A stretch of DNA of 8,473 bases from an uncultured Pseudomonadota bacterium (GCA_900320815.1 ONTY01000094.1:1-8473); one strand, 5' to 3'; shown: positions 1 to 8,061, counted from the stretch's first letter. Numbers and translations are program-made. Notes: generated by a model from the sequence alone, not told the origin.

Positions 1-2923
1 CGACGAAATCGATTCCATCCGTGCCTTTGACCCCGACACGCAACGCAGCCTGCACACCGTGCCCGAAATGCGACTGCTGCCCGGGCGCGAGTTTCCCATG
101 ACCGACGAAGCGCGCGCCAAATTCCGCCACCGCTGGCGCGAAGTGTTTGAAGGCGACCCCACGCGCTGCCATATGTATAAAGATATGGGCAACGGCGTCG
201 CCGGCGCCGGCATTGAATACTATCTGCCACTCTTTTTTGATACCACCGCCAGCGTGTTTGATTATCTGGATGCTGCACACGCTGACGAAAAAACCGGCGC
301 CACCCTTACCCTCGTGCTGCACGGCGAGGTAGAAGTGGCATTTTCCCGCTTTGCCCAGGACACACGCGAACGATGGCGCATTGCCGCCACCGACCCGCAG
401 CGCCCGGTTTTGGAACCGCACGCACTCTTTTTGAATAGCGAAGATTTTTACCTTGCAGCCAAACCCTATCCCTGCCTCGCGCTGCGCGGCGCAGCAGAGC
501 ATGAATATGGCACCTTTGCCCAAACCCTGCCCGATATTCGTGCACAGCGCAGCGCCACCGACCCCCTGCAGCGTCTGCACGAGCATTTACGCGCACGCCA
601 GCGCGAAGGCGCCCGCGCCCTCATTGTTGCCGAAACTCTGGGGCGGCGTGAAAGCCTGCTTGATTTTCTGCGCGCCAGCTCCCTGAATCCTCCCGCTTTT
701 GACACACTGGAAGAGTTTCAAAACAGCACCGAGCCGTTTGGCATTATTTGTGGTGCGCTAGCGCAAGGCTTTTCCTGGGTGGAAAGCGACATTGATTTCA
801 TTACCGAAACCGAGCTTTTTGCTGCCGCCGGCAGCGCACGCCGCCGCCGGCGGCAGGAAAAAGCCAGCAACGTCGACGCACTCGTGCGCGATTTGAGCGA
901 ACTGCGCGAAGGCGACCCCGTCGTCCACACCAATTACGGCATTGGCCGCTACCGGGGGCTGATAAATATGGACCCAGGCACAGGAGAGCCGCAAGAGTTC
1001 TTGCAACTTGAATATGCCGGGCAAGCCATGCTCTATGTGCCTGTCAGCCAGCTTCATTTAATTGGCCGCTACACCGGCGTCGCCAGCGACGAAGCACCGC
1101 TGCACCGTCTCGGCAGCGGCCAATGGGAAAAAGCGCGCCGCCGCGCCGCAAGCCAGGTGCGCGACACCGCTGCCGAGTTGCTGGGCATCTACGCCAGCCG
1201 AGCCGCCCGTGCCGGACACGCCTTCCGCCTGGACAGCGCAGAATATGAGCGTTTTGCCGCTGGCTTTGGCTTTGAAGAAACCCCTGACCAGCGTGCCGCC
1301 ATTAATGCCGTGGTGCAAGACATGATTTCCCCGCAGCCCATGGACAGATTGGTATGCGGTGATGTGGGTTTTGGCAAAACCGAAGTCGCACTGCGCGCTG
1401 CCTTTATTGCCGCTTCAAACGGGCGCCAGGTGGCACTCCTTGCGCCCACCACCTTACTCGCAGAACAGCATTATCACAGCCTTATCGAACGTTTTGCCGA
1501 CTGGCCCATACGCATTGCCGAATTGAGCCGCTTTCGCAGCGCCAAAGAATCCAAAGCTGCACTGGAAGGTCTGGCCAGCGGTGCCATTGATATTGTTGTC
1601 GGTACACATAAACTGCTCAGCGAAAAAACACATTTTAAAGACCTTGGCCTGCTCATCATTGACGAAGAACACCGCTTTGGCGTGCGCCACAAAGAGCGCA
1701 TGAAACAAATGCGCGCCGAAGTTGACGTACTCACCCTCACCGCCACCCCTATCCCGCGTACCTTGGGCATGGCGCTGGAGGGCTTGCGTGAATTGAGCGT
1801 GATTGCCACCGCTCCGCAGCGCCGTCTGGCCATCAAAACTTTTGTACGCAGCGAAAACGCCGGCACCATCCGCGAAGCGGTGTTGCGCGAACTCGGGCGC
1901 GGTGGGCAAATTTATTTCCTACACAACGACGTCGACACCATAGAAAAGCGCCGCGAGGCGCTGCAGGCTCTGCTGCCCGAAGCGCGCATTTCCGTGGCGC
2001 ACGGACAAATGCCTGAGCGCGAACTGGAGCGCGTCATGCGCGACTTTGTCGCCCAGCGTTTCAGCGTGTTGCTGTGCTCCACCATTATTGAAACCGGCAT
2101 TGATGTGCCCAGCGCCAACACCATTATCATCAGCCGCGCCGATAAATTTGGTCTGGCGCAACTGCACCAATTGCGCGGGCGCGTGGGTCGCAGCCATCAT
2201 CAGGCCTATGCCTATTTGCTCGTGCCTGAACTTGACGCACTGCCACGCCGCGCCAGCCAACGGCTGGAAGCCATTGGACAAATGCAGGAACTAGGTAGCG
2301 GCTTTTATCTCGCCATGCACGACCTGGAAATACGCGGCGCTGGCGAAGTGCTGGGCGAACACCAAAGCGGCAATATGATGGAAGTAGGTTTTCAGCTCTA
2401 CAGCGACATGCTCGCCGAAGCCGTGCGTGCCCTCAAATCAGGACGCGAGCCCGATTTACTCGCTCCCATGCAGGCCGCTGTCGACGTCAATCTTCACACC
2501 CCCACGCTGCTGCCCACCGATTATTGTGGCGATGTGCAACTGCGTCTGTCATTTTACAAAAAACTCGCCTGCACACAGAACAACAAAGAAATTGACGTGC
2601 TGCTGGAAGAACTCGTGGATCGTTTCGGCAAACTACCGCCGCCCGCTCAGGCACTCATTGAAGTGCATCGCCTGCGGTGCCTGGGCAAAAACTATGGCGT
2701 ATTGAAAATTGACGCTTCTCCTGCCGCCATCAGCATCAGTTTCAAACCCAATCCACCCATCGATGGCATGGCTATTATTAATCTTATCCAGAAAAACCGC
2801 CATATCAAACTCGCCGGCAACGACAAGCTACGTATCGAGCGCGCGCTCCCAGACGCTGCTGCCCGCGTGCATCTTGTGCGTGACGTACTTCGCAGCTTGG
2901 GCAAACCCACAAGCAGGCAATGA
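1..2923 (+). CDS. mfd: Transcription-repair coupling factor Mfd (5'-truncated by window edge)
   Basis: Mfd is a cytoplasmic DNA translocase that removes RNA polymerase stalled at lesions and recruits UvrA for nucleotide excision repair. The open frame runs through base 2 without a stop, so the GTG at 59 is internal. About 973 residues are present; the family is usually about 1150, so some 170-180 N-terminal residues are missing. Domains in order: the UvrB-like N-terminal module (DEIDSIRAFDPDTQ at the edge, about 2-800); the CarD-like RNA-polymerase-interacting domain (about 895-1070, VVHTNYGIGRYRG); and an SF2 helicase core with Walker A GDVGFGKT at 1358-1381, DEEH at 1661-1672, TATPIPRT at 1739-1762, ETGIDVPSAN near 2090-2120 and motif VI GRVGR at 2177-2191. 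A RecG-type TRG region follows (about 2281-2440), then the C-terminal regulatory TRCF domain (about 2500-2780). All helicase motifs look intact. Identification is very secure. Confidence 0.97.
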   Translation, partial: DEIDSIRAFDPDTQRSLHTVPEMRLLPGREFPMTDEARAKFRHRWREVFEGDPTRCHMYKDMGNGVAGAGIEYYLPLFFDTTASVFDYLDAAHADEKTGATLTLVLHGEVEVAFSRFAQDTRERWRIAATDPQRPVLEPHALFLNSEDFYLAAKPYPCLALRGAAEHEYGTFAQTLPDIRAQRSATDPLQRLHEHLRARQREGARALIVAETLGRRESLLDFLRASSLNPPAFDTLEEFQNSTEPFGIICGALAQGFSWVESDIDFITETELFAAAGSARRRRRQEKASNVDALVRDLSELREGDPVVHTNYGIGRYRGLINMDPGTGEPQEFLQLEYAGQAMLYVPVSQLHLIGRYTGVASDEAPLHRLGSGQWEKARRRAASQVRDTAAELLGIYASRAARAGHAFRLDSAEYERFAAGFGFEETPDQRAAINAVVQDMISPQPMDRLVCGDVGFGKTEVALRAAFIAASNGRQVALLAPTTLLAEQHYHSLIERFADWPIRIAELSRFRSAKESKAALEGLASGAIDIVVGTHKLLSEKTHFKDLGLLIIDEEHRFGVRHKERMKQMRAEVDVLTLTATPIPRTLGMALEGLRELSVIATAPQRRLAIKTFVRSENAGTIREAVLRELGRGGQIYFLHNDVDTIEKRREALQALLPEARISVAHGQMPERELERVMRDFVAQRFSVLLCSTIIETGIDVPSANTIIISRADKFGLAQLHQLRGRVGRSHHQAYAYLLVPELDALPRRASQRLEAIGQMQELGSGFYLAMHDLEIRGAGEVLGEHQSGNMMEVGFQLYSDMLAEAVRALKSGREPDLLAPMQAAVDVNLHTPTLLPTDYCGDVQLRLSFYKKLACTQNNKEIDVLLEELVDRFGKLPPPAQALIEVHRLRCLGKNYGVLKIDASPAAISISFKPNPPIDGMAIINLIQKNRHIKLAGNDKLRIERALPDAAARVHLVRDVLRSLGKPTSRQ

Positions 2924-3028
2924 CACATGAAAATACCCAAGCACATCATTCCTGCTTAGCAGCAAATAGCACAGGCGATGAAGTAATACTCTTTACAATG
3001 CTCTCTACTATCATAGGTATTATCTTAA

Positions 3029-3049
3029 TTCCCGCGTAACATGCGGGAA
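3029..3049. other. Perfect 7-bp inverted repeat (hairpin) in the mfd-transpeptidase gap
   Basis: TTCCCGC (3029-3035) and GCGGGAA (3043-3049) are exact reverse complements around a 7-base loop. The hairpin lies 105 bases after the mfd stop and 104 bases before the next start codon, in the 230-base gap 2924-3153. That gap is visibly richer in A/T than the flanking genes and holds no convincing gene. There is no T-run on the plus-strand 3' side, so it is not a classic intrinsic terminator for mfd. On the other strand it is followed only by an A/T-rich stretch. It could be a weak terminator, an operator, a 5'-UTR structure of the downstream gene or chance. Confidence 0.4.
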
Positions 3050-3153
3050 GCATACGAGCTTATCACTTGGTATATCGACTGTCTCCATCTTCCCCGCAGC
3101 ACATAATTCTCCCTCTCACCCAAGCGCCCCAACACACGAAAGAGTCTTTTCCC

Positions 3154-3756
3154 ATGCCCTTTTCCCGATACATCACTGCTGTCACCCTCGCCCTGTTTTT
3201 GTGCGCCGCCCACGCACAAGAAACTCCGCCCTCAGACGTCTGGCTGCTGGCTGACGCCGTCTACCGCAGCGCCGACGCCTCAAACAAGCACTTCGCCATC
3301 CTAGACAAAAGCGGTGCGCGCCTGTGGGTTTTCACCCCGCGCGGCCAGCCACTTGCCAACTCTCCCGTGCTGCTTGGCCAAGCCATTGGCGACGACGCCC
3401 CCTCCGGCCTGGGGCAACGCGCATTCAGCAAATTCCGGCGTAGCGACAAAATCACCCCAGCAGGCCGTTTTATCACTGAAGAAGGCGTCAATCTGAATGG
3501 CGACGACATCATCTGGCTTGATTATGACAGCGGTCTCTCCATGCACCGCGTACGTAATATCGCCGGCGAACGCCGCCACCAACGTGTTGCCTCCGGCATT
3601 ATCTCACAGCGCCGCATCTCATATGGCTGCATCAACGTCCCAGCATCGTTTTACGACCAATACCTCGCACCGCTGTTCCGCAGTAAAACCGGCGTAGTCT
3701 ATATCCTCCCAGAAGTGTATGAGCTGGAGGACATCTTTCCGTTTGCACGTCGCTAA
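3154..3756 (+). CDS. Exported L,D-transpeptidase-like protein (YkuD catalytic domain)
   Basis: This is a 200-residue protein. An N-terminal signal peptide (residues 1-21, basic start, hydrophobic core TLALFLCAA, probable cleavage after AHA) sends it to the periplasm. The YkuD fold is suggested by TPAGRF (101-106), a histidine in MHR (His131) and the SYGCINVP signature whose Cys159 would be the nucleophile. YkuD enzymes typically form or cut peptide cross-links in peptidoglycan through this Cys; that role is inferred here. The motif departs from the common HG...SHGC form, having HR and SYGC. The frame extends up to 3067, but the ATG at 3154 is chosen because the signal peptide begins there and a GAAAGAG stretch (3138-3144) sits 9 bases upstream. 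No peptidoglycan-binding or LysM domain is visible. It converges with the DUF1178 gene, with 18 bases between stops. The exact substrate is unknown. Confidence 0.85.
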   Translation: MPFSRYITAVTLALFLCAAHAQETPPSDVWLLADAVYRSADASNKHFAILDKSGARLWVFTPRGQPLANSPVLLGQAIGDDAPSGLGQRAFSKFRRSDKITPAGRFITEEGVNLNGDDIIWLDYDSGLSMHRVRNIAGERRHQRVASGIISQRRISYGCINVPASFYDQYLAPLFRSKTGVVYILPEVYELEDIFPFARR

Positions 3757-3774
3757 CCGTCACTGCAAAAACTT

Positions 3775-4203
3775 TTATTGGAGATTCCCTGTAAATCCCG
3801 CAGGTACGGGCAGCGGCATAACTGAAATACCTTCATCCAGCAAATCTCTGGTTTGTTGCAGCGTAGCCTGCCCTCGGATGGCGCGATGCGCTGCCTCACC
3901 ATAATGAATACGGCGTGCCTCTTCAGTAAACTGACGGCCTACATCTTCGCTATTCTCAAACACATGTCGCGCCAAACGCAGCCATGCAGCTTGTATGTCT
4001 TCGGACATAGCGGTAGCAGCTCGTTCGGCAGGCGAAGCACCAAGATTTAGGCGCGGTGCGCTGGGCATACGCACAACGTCAGCACTGCTGCACATGGGGC
4101 ACTCGAGAATACCGCGCTCGCTCTGGTTTTGAAAATCTTCTTCTGTGGCAAACCAGCCTTCAAAACTGTGGCCGTACCCGCAGCGGAGGTTAAATACTTT
4201 CAC
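3775..4203 (-). CDS. DUF1178 family protein with N-terminal zinc-ribbon-like motif
   Basis: This is a 142-residue soluble protein of unknown function. The N-terminus [18 protein letters not shown] matches the DUF1178 pattern. Cys8, His12, Cys35 and Cys38 (CPMC) form a plausible metal-binding ribbon. The C-terminal half carries family-typical blocks: [21 protein letters not shown] and a Leu/Pro-rich MPLPVP near the end. The start is taken as GTG at 4203-4201 because family members begin MKVF or similar. A longer reading from a TTG at 4215 would add four residues (MATV) with no family support. The GTG overlaps the TGA of the upstream Nudix gene as GTGA (4 bases), which suggests translational coupling; no strong Shine-Dalgarno sequence is seen. 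It is the last gene of the leftward unit. Family membership is confident; function is not known. Confidence 0.88.
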   Translation of the reverse strand: MKVFNLRCGYGHSFEGWFATEEDFQNQSERGILECPMCSSADVVRMPSAPRLNLGASPAERAATAMSEDIQAAWLRLARHVFENSEDVGRQFTEEARRIHYGEAAHRAIRGQATLQQTRDLLDEGISVMPLPVPAGFTGNLQ

Positions 4204-4790
4204 AACTGTTGCCAATCAAGCTGCCAAGCGCCACTCAGCAAGTTTTGCAACCACAGTACGCCAATGAGGGTTTTGGCATCCGTGACTTCGCCAGCCGCGC
4301 AAGCCGCAAACAATTCCCCTGGTGCAGCAGTAAATACTTGCAGAAACTCCCCAGCATCCAGCGATTGCGTCCCGCTGTGCAAATCACGCGCAAACCAAAT
4401 ATCAATACTTTCCGTGGAATAGGCCACAGTCGGGTGTAATTGCCCGGCGCGTGCCCAGTAACTTGCAGTATAACCGGTTTCTTCTCGCAATTCACGCTGC
4501 GCACACGCCAGCGACGGCTCCCCCGGGTCAAGTTTCCCTGCTGGGAACTCAATCAGCGCATGGCCAATAGGATAACGAAACTGGTATTCGAGCACGACAC
4601 GCAGCGCATCACCCGCCCCCAACAACGGTACAACCATAACGGCGCCCGGATGGCGTATATATTCGCGCTGCGATAATCGTCCATTTGGCAACCGCACTTC
4701 ATCGCGAAAAACATTCAACAGACGCCCACACACCAAGTCACTAGATGTGGTACATACCTCACGCAGATCATCACTCTCAGGAATATTCAT
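4200..4790 (-). CDS. Nudix hydrolase, ADP-ribose pyrophosphatase type
   Basis: This is a 196-residue cytoplasmic enzyme. It has a complete Nudix box, G-x5-E-x7-REUxEExGU, at residues 85-107: GKLDPGE, then RELREETGY with the metal-binding glutamates Glu103 and Glu104. The surrounding blocks ([55 protein letters not shown]) fit the ADP-ribose/nucleoside-diphosphate-sugar pyrophosphatase branch. Members of that branch hydrolyse ADP-ribose to AMP and ribose-5-phosphate. The substrate is inferred from family resemblance, not shown. The length is normal. The ATG at 4790 is the natural start; the upstream region is A/T-rich and its ribosome site weak (AGGCGA about 12 bases away). The gene lies 54 bases after the DUF2818 gene and overlaps the DUF1178 gene by 4 bases. 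It is likely co-transcribed with the nuo genes. Confidence 0.93.
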   Translation of the reverse strand: MNIPESDDLREVCTTSSDLVCGRLLNVFRDEVRLPNGRLSQREYIRHPGAVMVVPLLGAGDALRVVLEYQFRYPIGHALIEFPAGKLDPGEPSLACAQRELREETGYTASYWARAGQLHPTVAYSTESIDIWFARDLHSGTQSLDAGEFLQVFTAAPGELFAACAAGEVTDAKTLIGVLWLQNLLSGAWQLDWQQL

Positions 4791-4793
4791 AAA

Positions 4794-4820
4794 TAAAATA
4801 TCGCCTAAAAATACCGCCTA
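4794..4820. repeat. Short imperfect tandem direct repeat upstream of the Nudix gene
   Basis: Read on the minus strand, the units TAGGCGGTATTTT and TAGGCGATATTTT follow one another almost directly and differ at one base. They occupy about half of the 54-base gap between the DUF2818 and Nudix genes, just upstream of the Nudix start. The repeat might be a small duplication or a protein-binding site; nothing else in the sequence distinguishes these. Confidence 0.4.
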
Positions 4821-4844
4821 TTAGAGAACATCTGATTACTACAT

Positions 4845-5150
4845 TCAATCACGCCGCCATAAATATCTGTATATAAACCCTGGGAAAGCTAGCGCAAGGA
4901 ACAGTGCCGCACTGGCTGCATAAAACTCCCAACCTTGCGGATGACGCTGACCAAGTTTCTGCTCCATCCACAACCCCACCGCACCTGTTACACCATACAA
5001 GAACAATAATTCAAGTAGCCGACAATACAAATGTTTCTTTCTCCCCTCCGGCCGGGGAAAAATGCCCAGCACGTGATGATTGAAAAAAGGGATATTGGCA
5101 GCAATAAACGCCAGCACTGCCAGCAAGGCGAACAACACACTTTGCTTCAT
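4845..5150 (-). CDS. DUF2818 family small inner-membrane protein
   Basis: This is a 101-residue predicted integral membrane protein with about three hydrophobic segments (residues ~4-21, ~42-60 and ~75-95). Family-like features include AANIPFFN near the first segment, a basic PRPEGRKKH loop, and QGWEFYAASAALFLALAFPGFIYRYLWRR at the C-terminus. This pattern matches DUF2818, which in betaproteobacteria typically sits directly after nuoN. Its function is not established. The context suggests a role in complex I assembly or stability, but that is inference. The ATG at 5150-5148 is chosen because it overlaps the nuoN TGA by one base (TGATG), a coupling arrangement. The frame opens further upstream at 5186, but that would add 12 residues lying wholly inside nuoN with no family support. 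If translation is coupled to nuoN, the break in nuoN could affect its expression. Confidence 0.86.
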   Translation of the reverse strand: MKQSVLFALLAVLAFIAANIPFFNHHVLGIFPRPEGRKKHLYCRLLELLFLYGVTGAVGLWMEQKLGQRHPQGWEFYAASAALFLALAFPGFIYRYLWRRD

Positions 5151-6570
5151 CAGGATTGGAGCATCTGAGCAATTGCCTTGCTGCACAAAGCCATCAAGCC
5201 ACCAGGCAATATGCCCAGCAGCAGCAATGCGGCACCATTGAGTGAAAGTAACGCTCGCATACCCAGCGGCGCTTCAATAGCTCCCACCTCAGCCGGCGCT
5301 TCATCAAAATACATAATCTTCACAACCCGTAGATAATAAAACGCTGCCACCACAGAAATCAGCGCAGCAAATACCGCCAGCATCGTATATGCTGGCAACC
5401 CCATGGCAAGCAATGCCTGCAGCACCAATAATTTTGACTGGAAGCCAACCAAAGGTGGCAAGCCCGCCAAAGAAAACATGCAAGCTGCCATGATACCAGC
5501 GTACAACGGTGCCCGTTGGTTGAGGCCTGCAAAGTCGACTATTTCCTCACTTTCAAAATCGTCCCGCGACAACAACAAAATCATACCGAAACTCACAAGC
5601 GTTGTCAGTACATACGTCACCATATAAAACATGGCCGAGCTATAAGCATTTGTTGCCGCGTTCGCCTGAGCGGCAGTTGCTCCGGATAGTATTCCCATCA
5701 GCACAAACCCCATATGCGAAATGGTTGAATACGCCAGCATCCGCTTAATGTTTGTCTGCACAATAGCAGCCAAATTTCCGATCAGAAGCGATGCCACAGC
5801 CAACAATACCAGCATCTGTTGCCAATCTGGCGCCAGTGGCAAAAGCCCCTGCACCAGCAGGCGTATCATCAAAGCATAAGCTGCCAACTTAGGAGCCGTG
5901 CCAATAAGCAGGGAAACAGCCGTAGGCGCTCCTTGGTACACATCCGGCACCCACATATGAAACGGCGCCGCACCTATTTTGAATGCTAATCCAGCAACTA
6001 TAAATACGAGGCCAAGTGATAGTACCTTCATATTGGCACTACTGGCAGCGGCTGCCGCCAATACACCATTGACACCCAAAGTGCCTGTGGCACCATAAAG
6101 CATGGACATGCCATACAGCAGAAAACCCGATGCTACTGAACCCAGCACAAAGTATTTCATCGCCGCTTCAATAGCTGCCACATTATCACGACGCAGCGCC
6201 ACAAGGGCAAAATACCAAGCAGTGCCAGCAATCCAAGCACATACCACTCGCCACCGCGCAGCATACCGCGCTGCATCACATAACCGCGCCCATATACAAA
6301 AGTCAACAGCATAGAAAGTGCCGAAAAACATTTCAGCCAGTTTTCCAACGGTCCACTCACGACTGTGCCGGAAAAGCCATGCAAGACTTTCCCTTCAAGC
6401 GCATATACAGCAGTAAGAACAGCCAGCCCCGCCAAGGTCAGCAGCGAAAGCACTTGAGCTATTGCACGTTCCCTGCCAGTATCCAACAAATCTGCCAGCG
6501 TCACAACGCAAGCCAGGAAAAGAAGCACGATTTCAGGATAAATTGAAACCCAACTGGACGCAGCAATCAT
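5150..6570 (-). pseudogene. nuoN: NADH-quinone oxidoreductase subunit N, frameshifted by an internal deletion
   Basis: NuoN is one of three antiporter-like proton-pumping membrane subunits of complex I. The 5' part (ATG at 6570, IYPEIVLLFLACVVTLADLL through [15 protein letters not shown], about 120 residues) then reads into LPLWRC... and stops at 6157. The 3' part resumes in another frame at [24 protein letters not shown] (from about 6208) and runs ~352 residues to the TGA at 5150. It includes [38 protein letters not shown] and GFQSKLLVL, all well preserved. Family members have roughly 23-24 residues between LLGI and ALVALRR (typically a helix ending LYLGLELxSLxLY); these are absent. Adding them back gives about 496 residues, close to normal. 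The lost helix corresponds to TM5 with the conserved glutamate (E. coli NuoN Glu133). The break is either a real inactivating deletion or an assembly error; the lack of other damage suggests it is recent or artefactual. The 3' part could only be made separately by internal initiation, and it begins with foreign-frame residues if started at 6331. Confidence 0.9.
6206..6216 (-). other. nuoN: Junction of the nuoN internal deletion and frameshift
   Basis: On the minus strand, GGTATT (6216-6211) codes the end of LLGI in the upstream frame. Three to five bases later GCC (6208-6206) begins ALVALRRD in the -1 frame relative to it. In related proteins these positions are separated by about 24 codons. 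A deletion of about 70 bp explains both the missing residues and the frame change. The exact breakpoint is ambiguous within the TTTTG stretch. Confidence 0.85.
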
Positions 6571-6577
6571 CGTGCAG

Positions 6578-6582
6578 CCCTC
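6578..6582 (-). promoter_or_regulatory. Ribosome binding site of nuoN overlapping the nuoM stop
   Basis: GAGGG, read on the minus strand, lies 7 bases before the nuoN ATG (6570) and shares its GA with the nuoM TGA stop (6583-6581). This supports the chosen nuoN start and implies that ribosomes ending on nuoM can reload on nuoN. Confidence 0.75.
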
Positions 6583-8053
6583 AATTCAACTTGGAATGTG
6601 TAGCCTGTTCAAGCAAATGGGCAACTGATGCGTCCATTGCCTCTGCAAATGGCTTGGGGTACAGCCCCATCCCCAACACTGCTATCGCCAGTACAGCCAA
6701 CACCAGGCACTCGCGTGCACTAACGTCCTTGAGTGCCCCTACATGTTCATTTGCCACTACACCAAAATATATACGTTTGAACATCCATAACGAATATCCA
6801 GCGCCCCATATTAGCGCCGTCGCTGCCAGCAATCCTATCCAGAAATTATATTTTACTGCACCAAGGATGACCGTCCATTCCCCAACAAAACCTGCCGTTC
6901 CAGGCAGCCCACAGTTCGCCATGTAGAAAAGCATAGCAAATGTCGCAAAGCGCGGCATAGTGTTCACTACGCCGCCGTACGCTGCAATTTCTCGCGTGTG
7001 CATACGGTCATACAACACACCGATACACAAGAACATGGCAGCTGAAACAAAACCATGCGAAATCATCTGCAGTAAAGCTCCCGTTACCCCAAGACTGCTG
7101 AAAATAAAGAACCCAAGAGTCACAAAGCCCATATGCGCGACCGATGAATACGCCACCAGCTTTTTCATATCAGTCTGCACCAGTGCCACTAAGCCAATAT
7201 AAATGACAGCTATCAATGAAAATGCAATCATCAGCCAAGCCCATTGGCGCGAAGCATCTGGAAGCACTGGCAGCGAAAACCTTACAAAACCATACGCTCC
7301 CAACTTCAACATGATAGCAGCCAGCACCGCTGATCCACCCGTAGGTGCCTCCACGTGTACATCTGGTAGCCAAGTATGTACCGGCCACATCGGCACCTTA
7401 ACTGCAAAAGCTGCAAACAAAGCAAAGAACAGCAAACTCTGTGCCGTAGCAGGCAGTGGCAACGCTTGCCAGGCTTGGATGTTAAAGCTCCCTGCTTTGG
7501 TATAGAGATAAGTAAACGCCACCAAAGTCAATAAGGAGCCAAGCAGAGTATAAAGAAAAAATTTGAAAGCCGCATAAATTCTGTTCGCCCCACCCCACAT
7601 TCCTATGATAAGGTACATTGGTATTAGCGTAGCTTCAAAAAATATATAGAACAGTAATCCATCCAACGCAGCAAACACACCAACCATCAAACCTGATAGC
7701 ACCAAAAATGCCGCCATGTACTGATGAAAATTTTTCTGAATTCCTTGCCAGCCCGCAATCACAACGATAACAGTAATAAATGCGGTCAGCAAAATAAACC
7801 ATAGTGAAATACCATCTACACCCAAGTGATAGTAGATATTGTACCGTTCAATCCACAACGTCTTTTCCACAAACTGCATCTCTGCTGTACCATACTTAAA
7901 TCTTGCATAGAGTGGAACAGTGACAGCAAAGCTCAACAGCGCACCAGCAAGCGCAAGCCAACGCACCAACTGCACCTGGTTTTCTTTACCAAGCAGCAGC
8001 ACCATCACACCGAAAACAATCGGCAGCCAGATGGCAAGGCTCAAGCACCCCAT
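6581..8053 (-). CDS. nuoM: NADH-quinone oxidoreductase subunit M
   Basis: This complete 490-residue antiporter-like membrane subunit of respiratory complex I helps couple NADH oxidation by quinone to proton transfer across the inner membrane. It is highly hydrophobic, with about 14 membrane segments expected for the family. Conserved features: LGVDGISLWFILLT (77-90); FFEATLIPMY with the key TM5 glutamate Glu140; AFAVKVPMWPVHTWLPDVHVEAPTGGS with Lys219; MLKLGAYG with Lys250; DMKKLVAYSSVAHMGF (295-310); and LPGTAGFVGEWT with Glu392. All expected charged residues of the proton path appear intact, unlike in the neighbouring nuoN. The ATG at 8053 has AAGGA (8066-8062) 8 bases upstream. It lies 13 bases after nuoL and 10 bases before nuoN, so it is clearly in the same operon. 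Confidence 0.97.
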   Translation of the reverse strand: MGCLSLAIWLPIVFGVMVLLLGKENQVQLVRWLALAGALLSFAVTVPLYARFKYGTAEMQFVEKTLWIERYNIYYHLGVDGISLWFILLTAFITVIVVIAGWQGIQKNFHQYMAAFLVLSGLMVGVFAALDGLLFYIFFEATLIPMYLIIGMWGGANRIYAAFKFFLYTLLGSLLTLVAFTYLYTKAGSFNIQAWQALPLPATAQSLLFFALFAAFAVKVPMWPVHTWLPDVHVEAPTGGSAVLAAIMLKLGAYGFVRFSLPVLPDASRQWAWLMIAFSLIAVIYIGLVALVQTDMKKLVAYSSVAHMGFVTLGFFIFSSLGVTGALLQMISHGFVSAAMFLCIGVLYDRMHTREIAAYGGVVNTMPRFATFAMLFYMANCGLPGTAGFVGEWTVILGAVKYNFWIGLLAATALIWGAGYSLWMFKRIYFGVVANEHVGALKDVSARECLVLAVLAIAVLGMGLYPKPFAEAMDASVAHLLEQATHSKLN

Positions 8054-8061
8054 TTACGGCA

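Noticed and set aside
1454..1909. Long minus-strand open frame inside mfd (151 codons)
   Set aside because: It lies opposite the conserved helicase core of mfd and its translation resembles no protein family; it is a by-product of the G/C-rich codon pattern.
2992..3023. Possible promoter TTTACA ... TATTAT upstream of the transpeptidase gene
   Set aside because: The two boxes are 20 bases apart, too far for a typical sigma-70 promoter, and the better-spaced alternatives match the -10 consensus poorly.
3757..3774. Bidirectional terminator between the convergent transpeptidase and DUF1178 genes
   Set aside because: The 18-base gap contains no inverted repeat with flanking T and A runs, so no terminator can be supported from the sequence.
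4204..4215. TTG start at 4215 for the DUF1178 gene
   Set aside because: It would add only MATV ahead of the family-typical MKVFNLRC start. The GTG at 4203 gives the expected N-terminus and a classic 4-base overlap with the preceding stop.
6195..6225. Programmed ribosomal frameshift as the explanation for split nuoN
   Set aside because: The upstream-frame codons around the junction (GGT ATT TTG CCC) do not form a canonical X XXY YYZ slippery site, and the T-run is only four bases. A -1 shift would still leave about 23 residues including TM5 missing, so deletion or an assembly error is the better explanation.
6462..6926. Plus-strand open frame of 154 codons across the nuoM-nuoN boundary
   Set aside because: It is antisense to two conserved complex I genes, has no recognisable protein features and no ribosome site.
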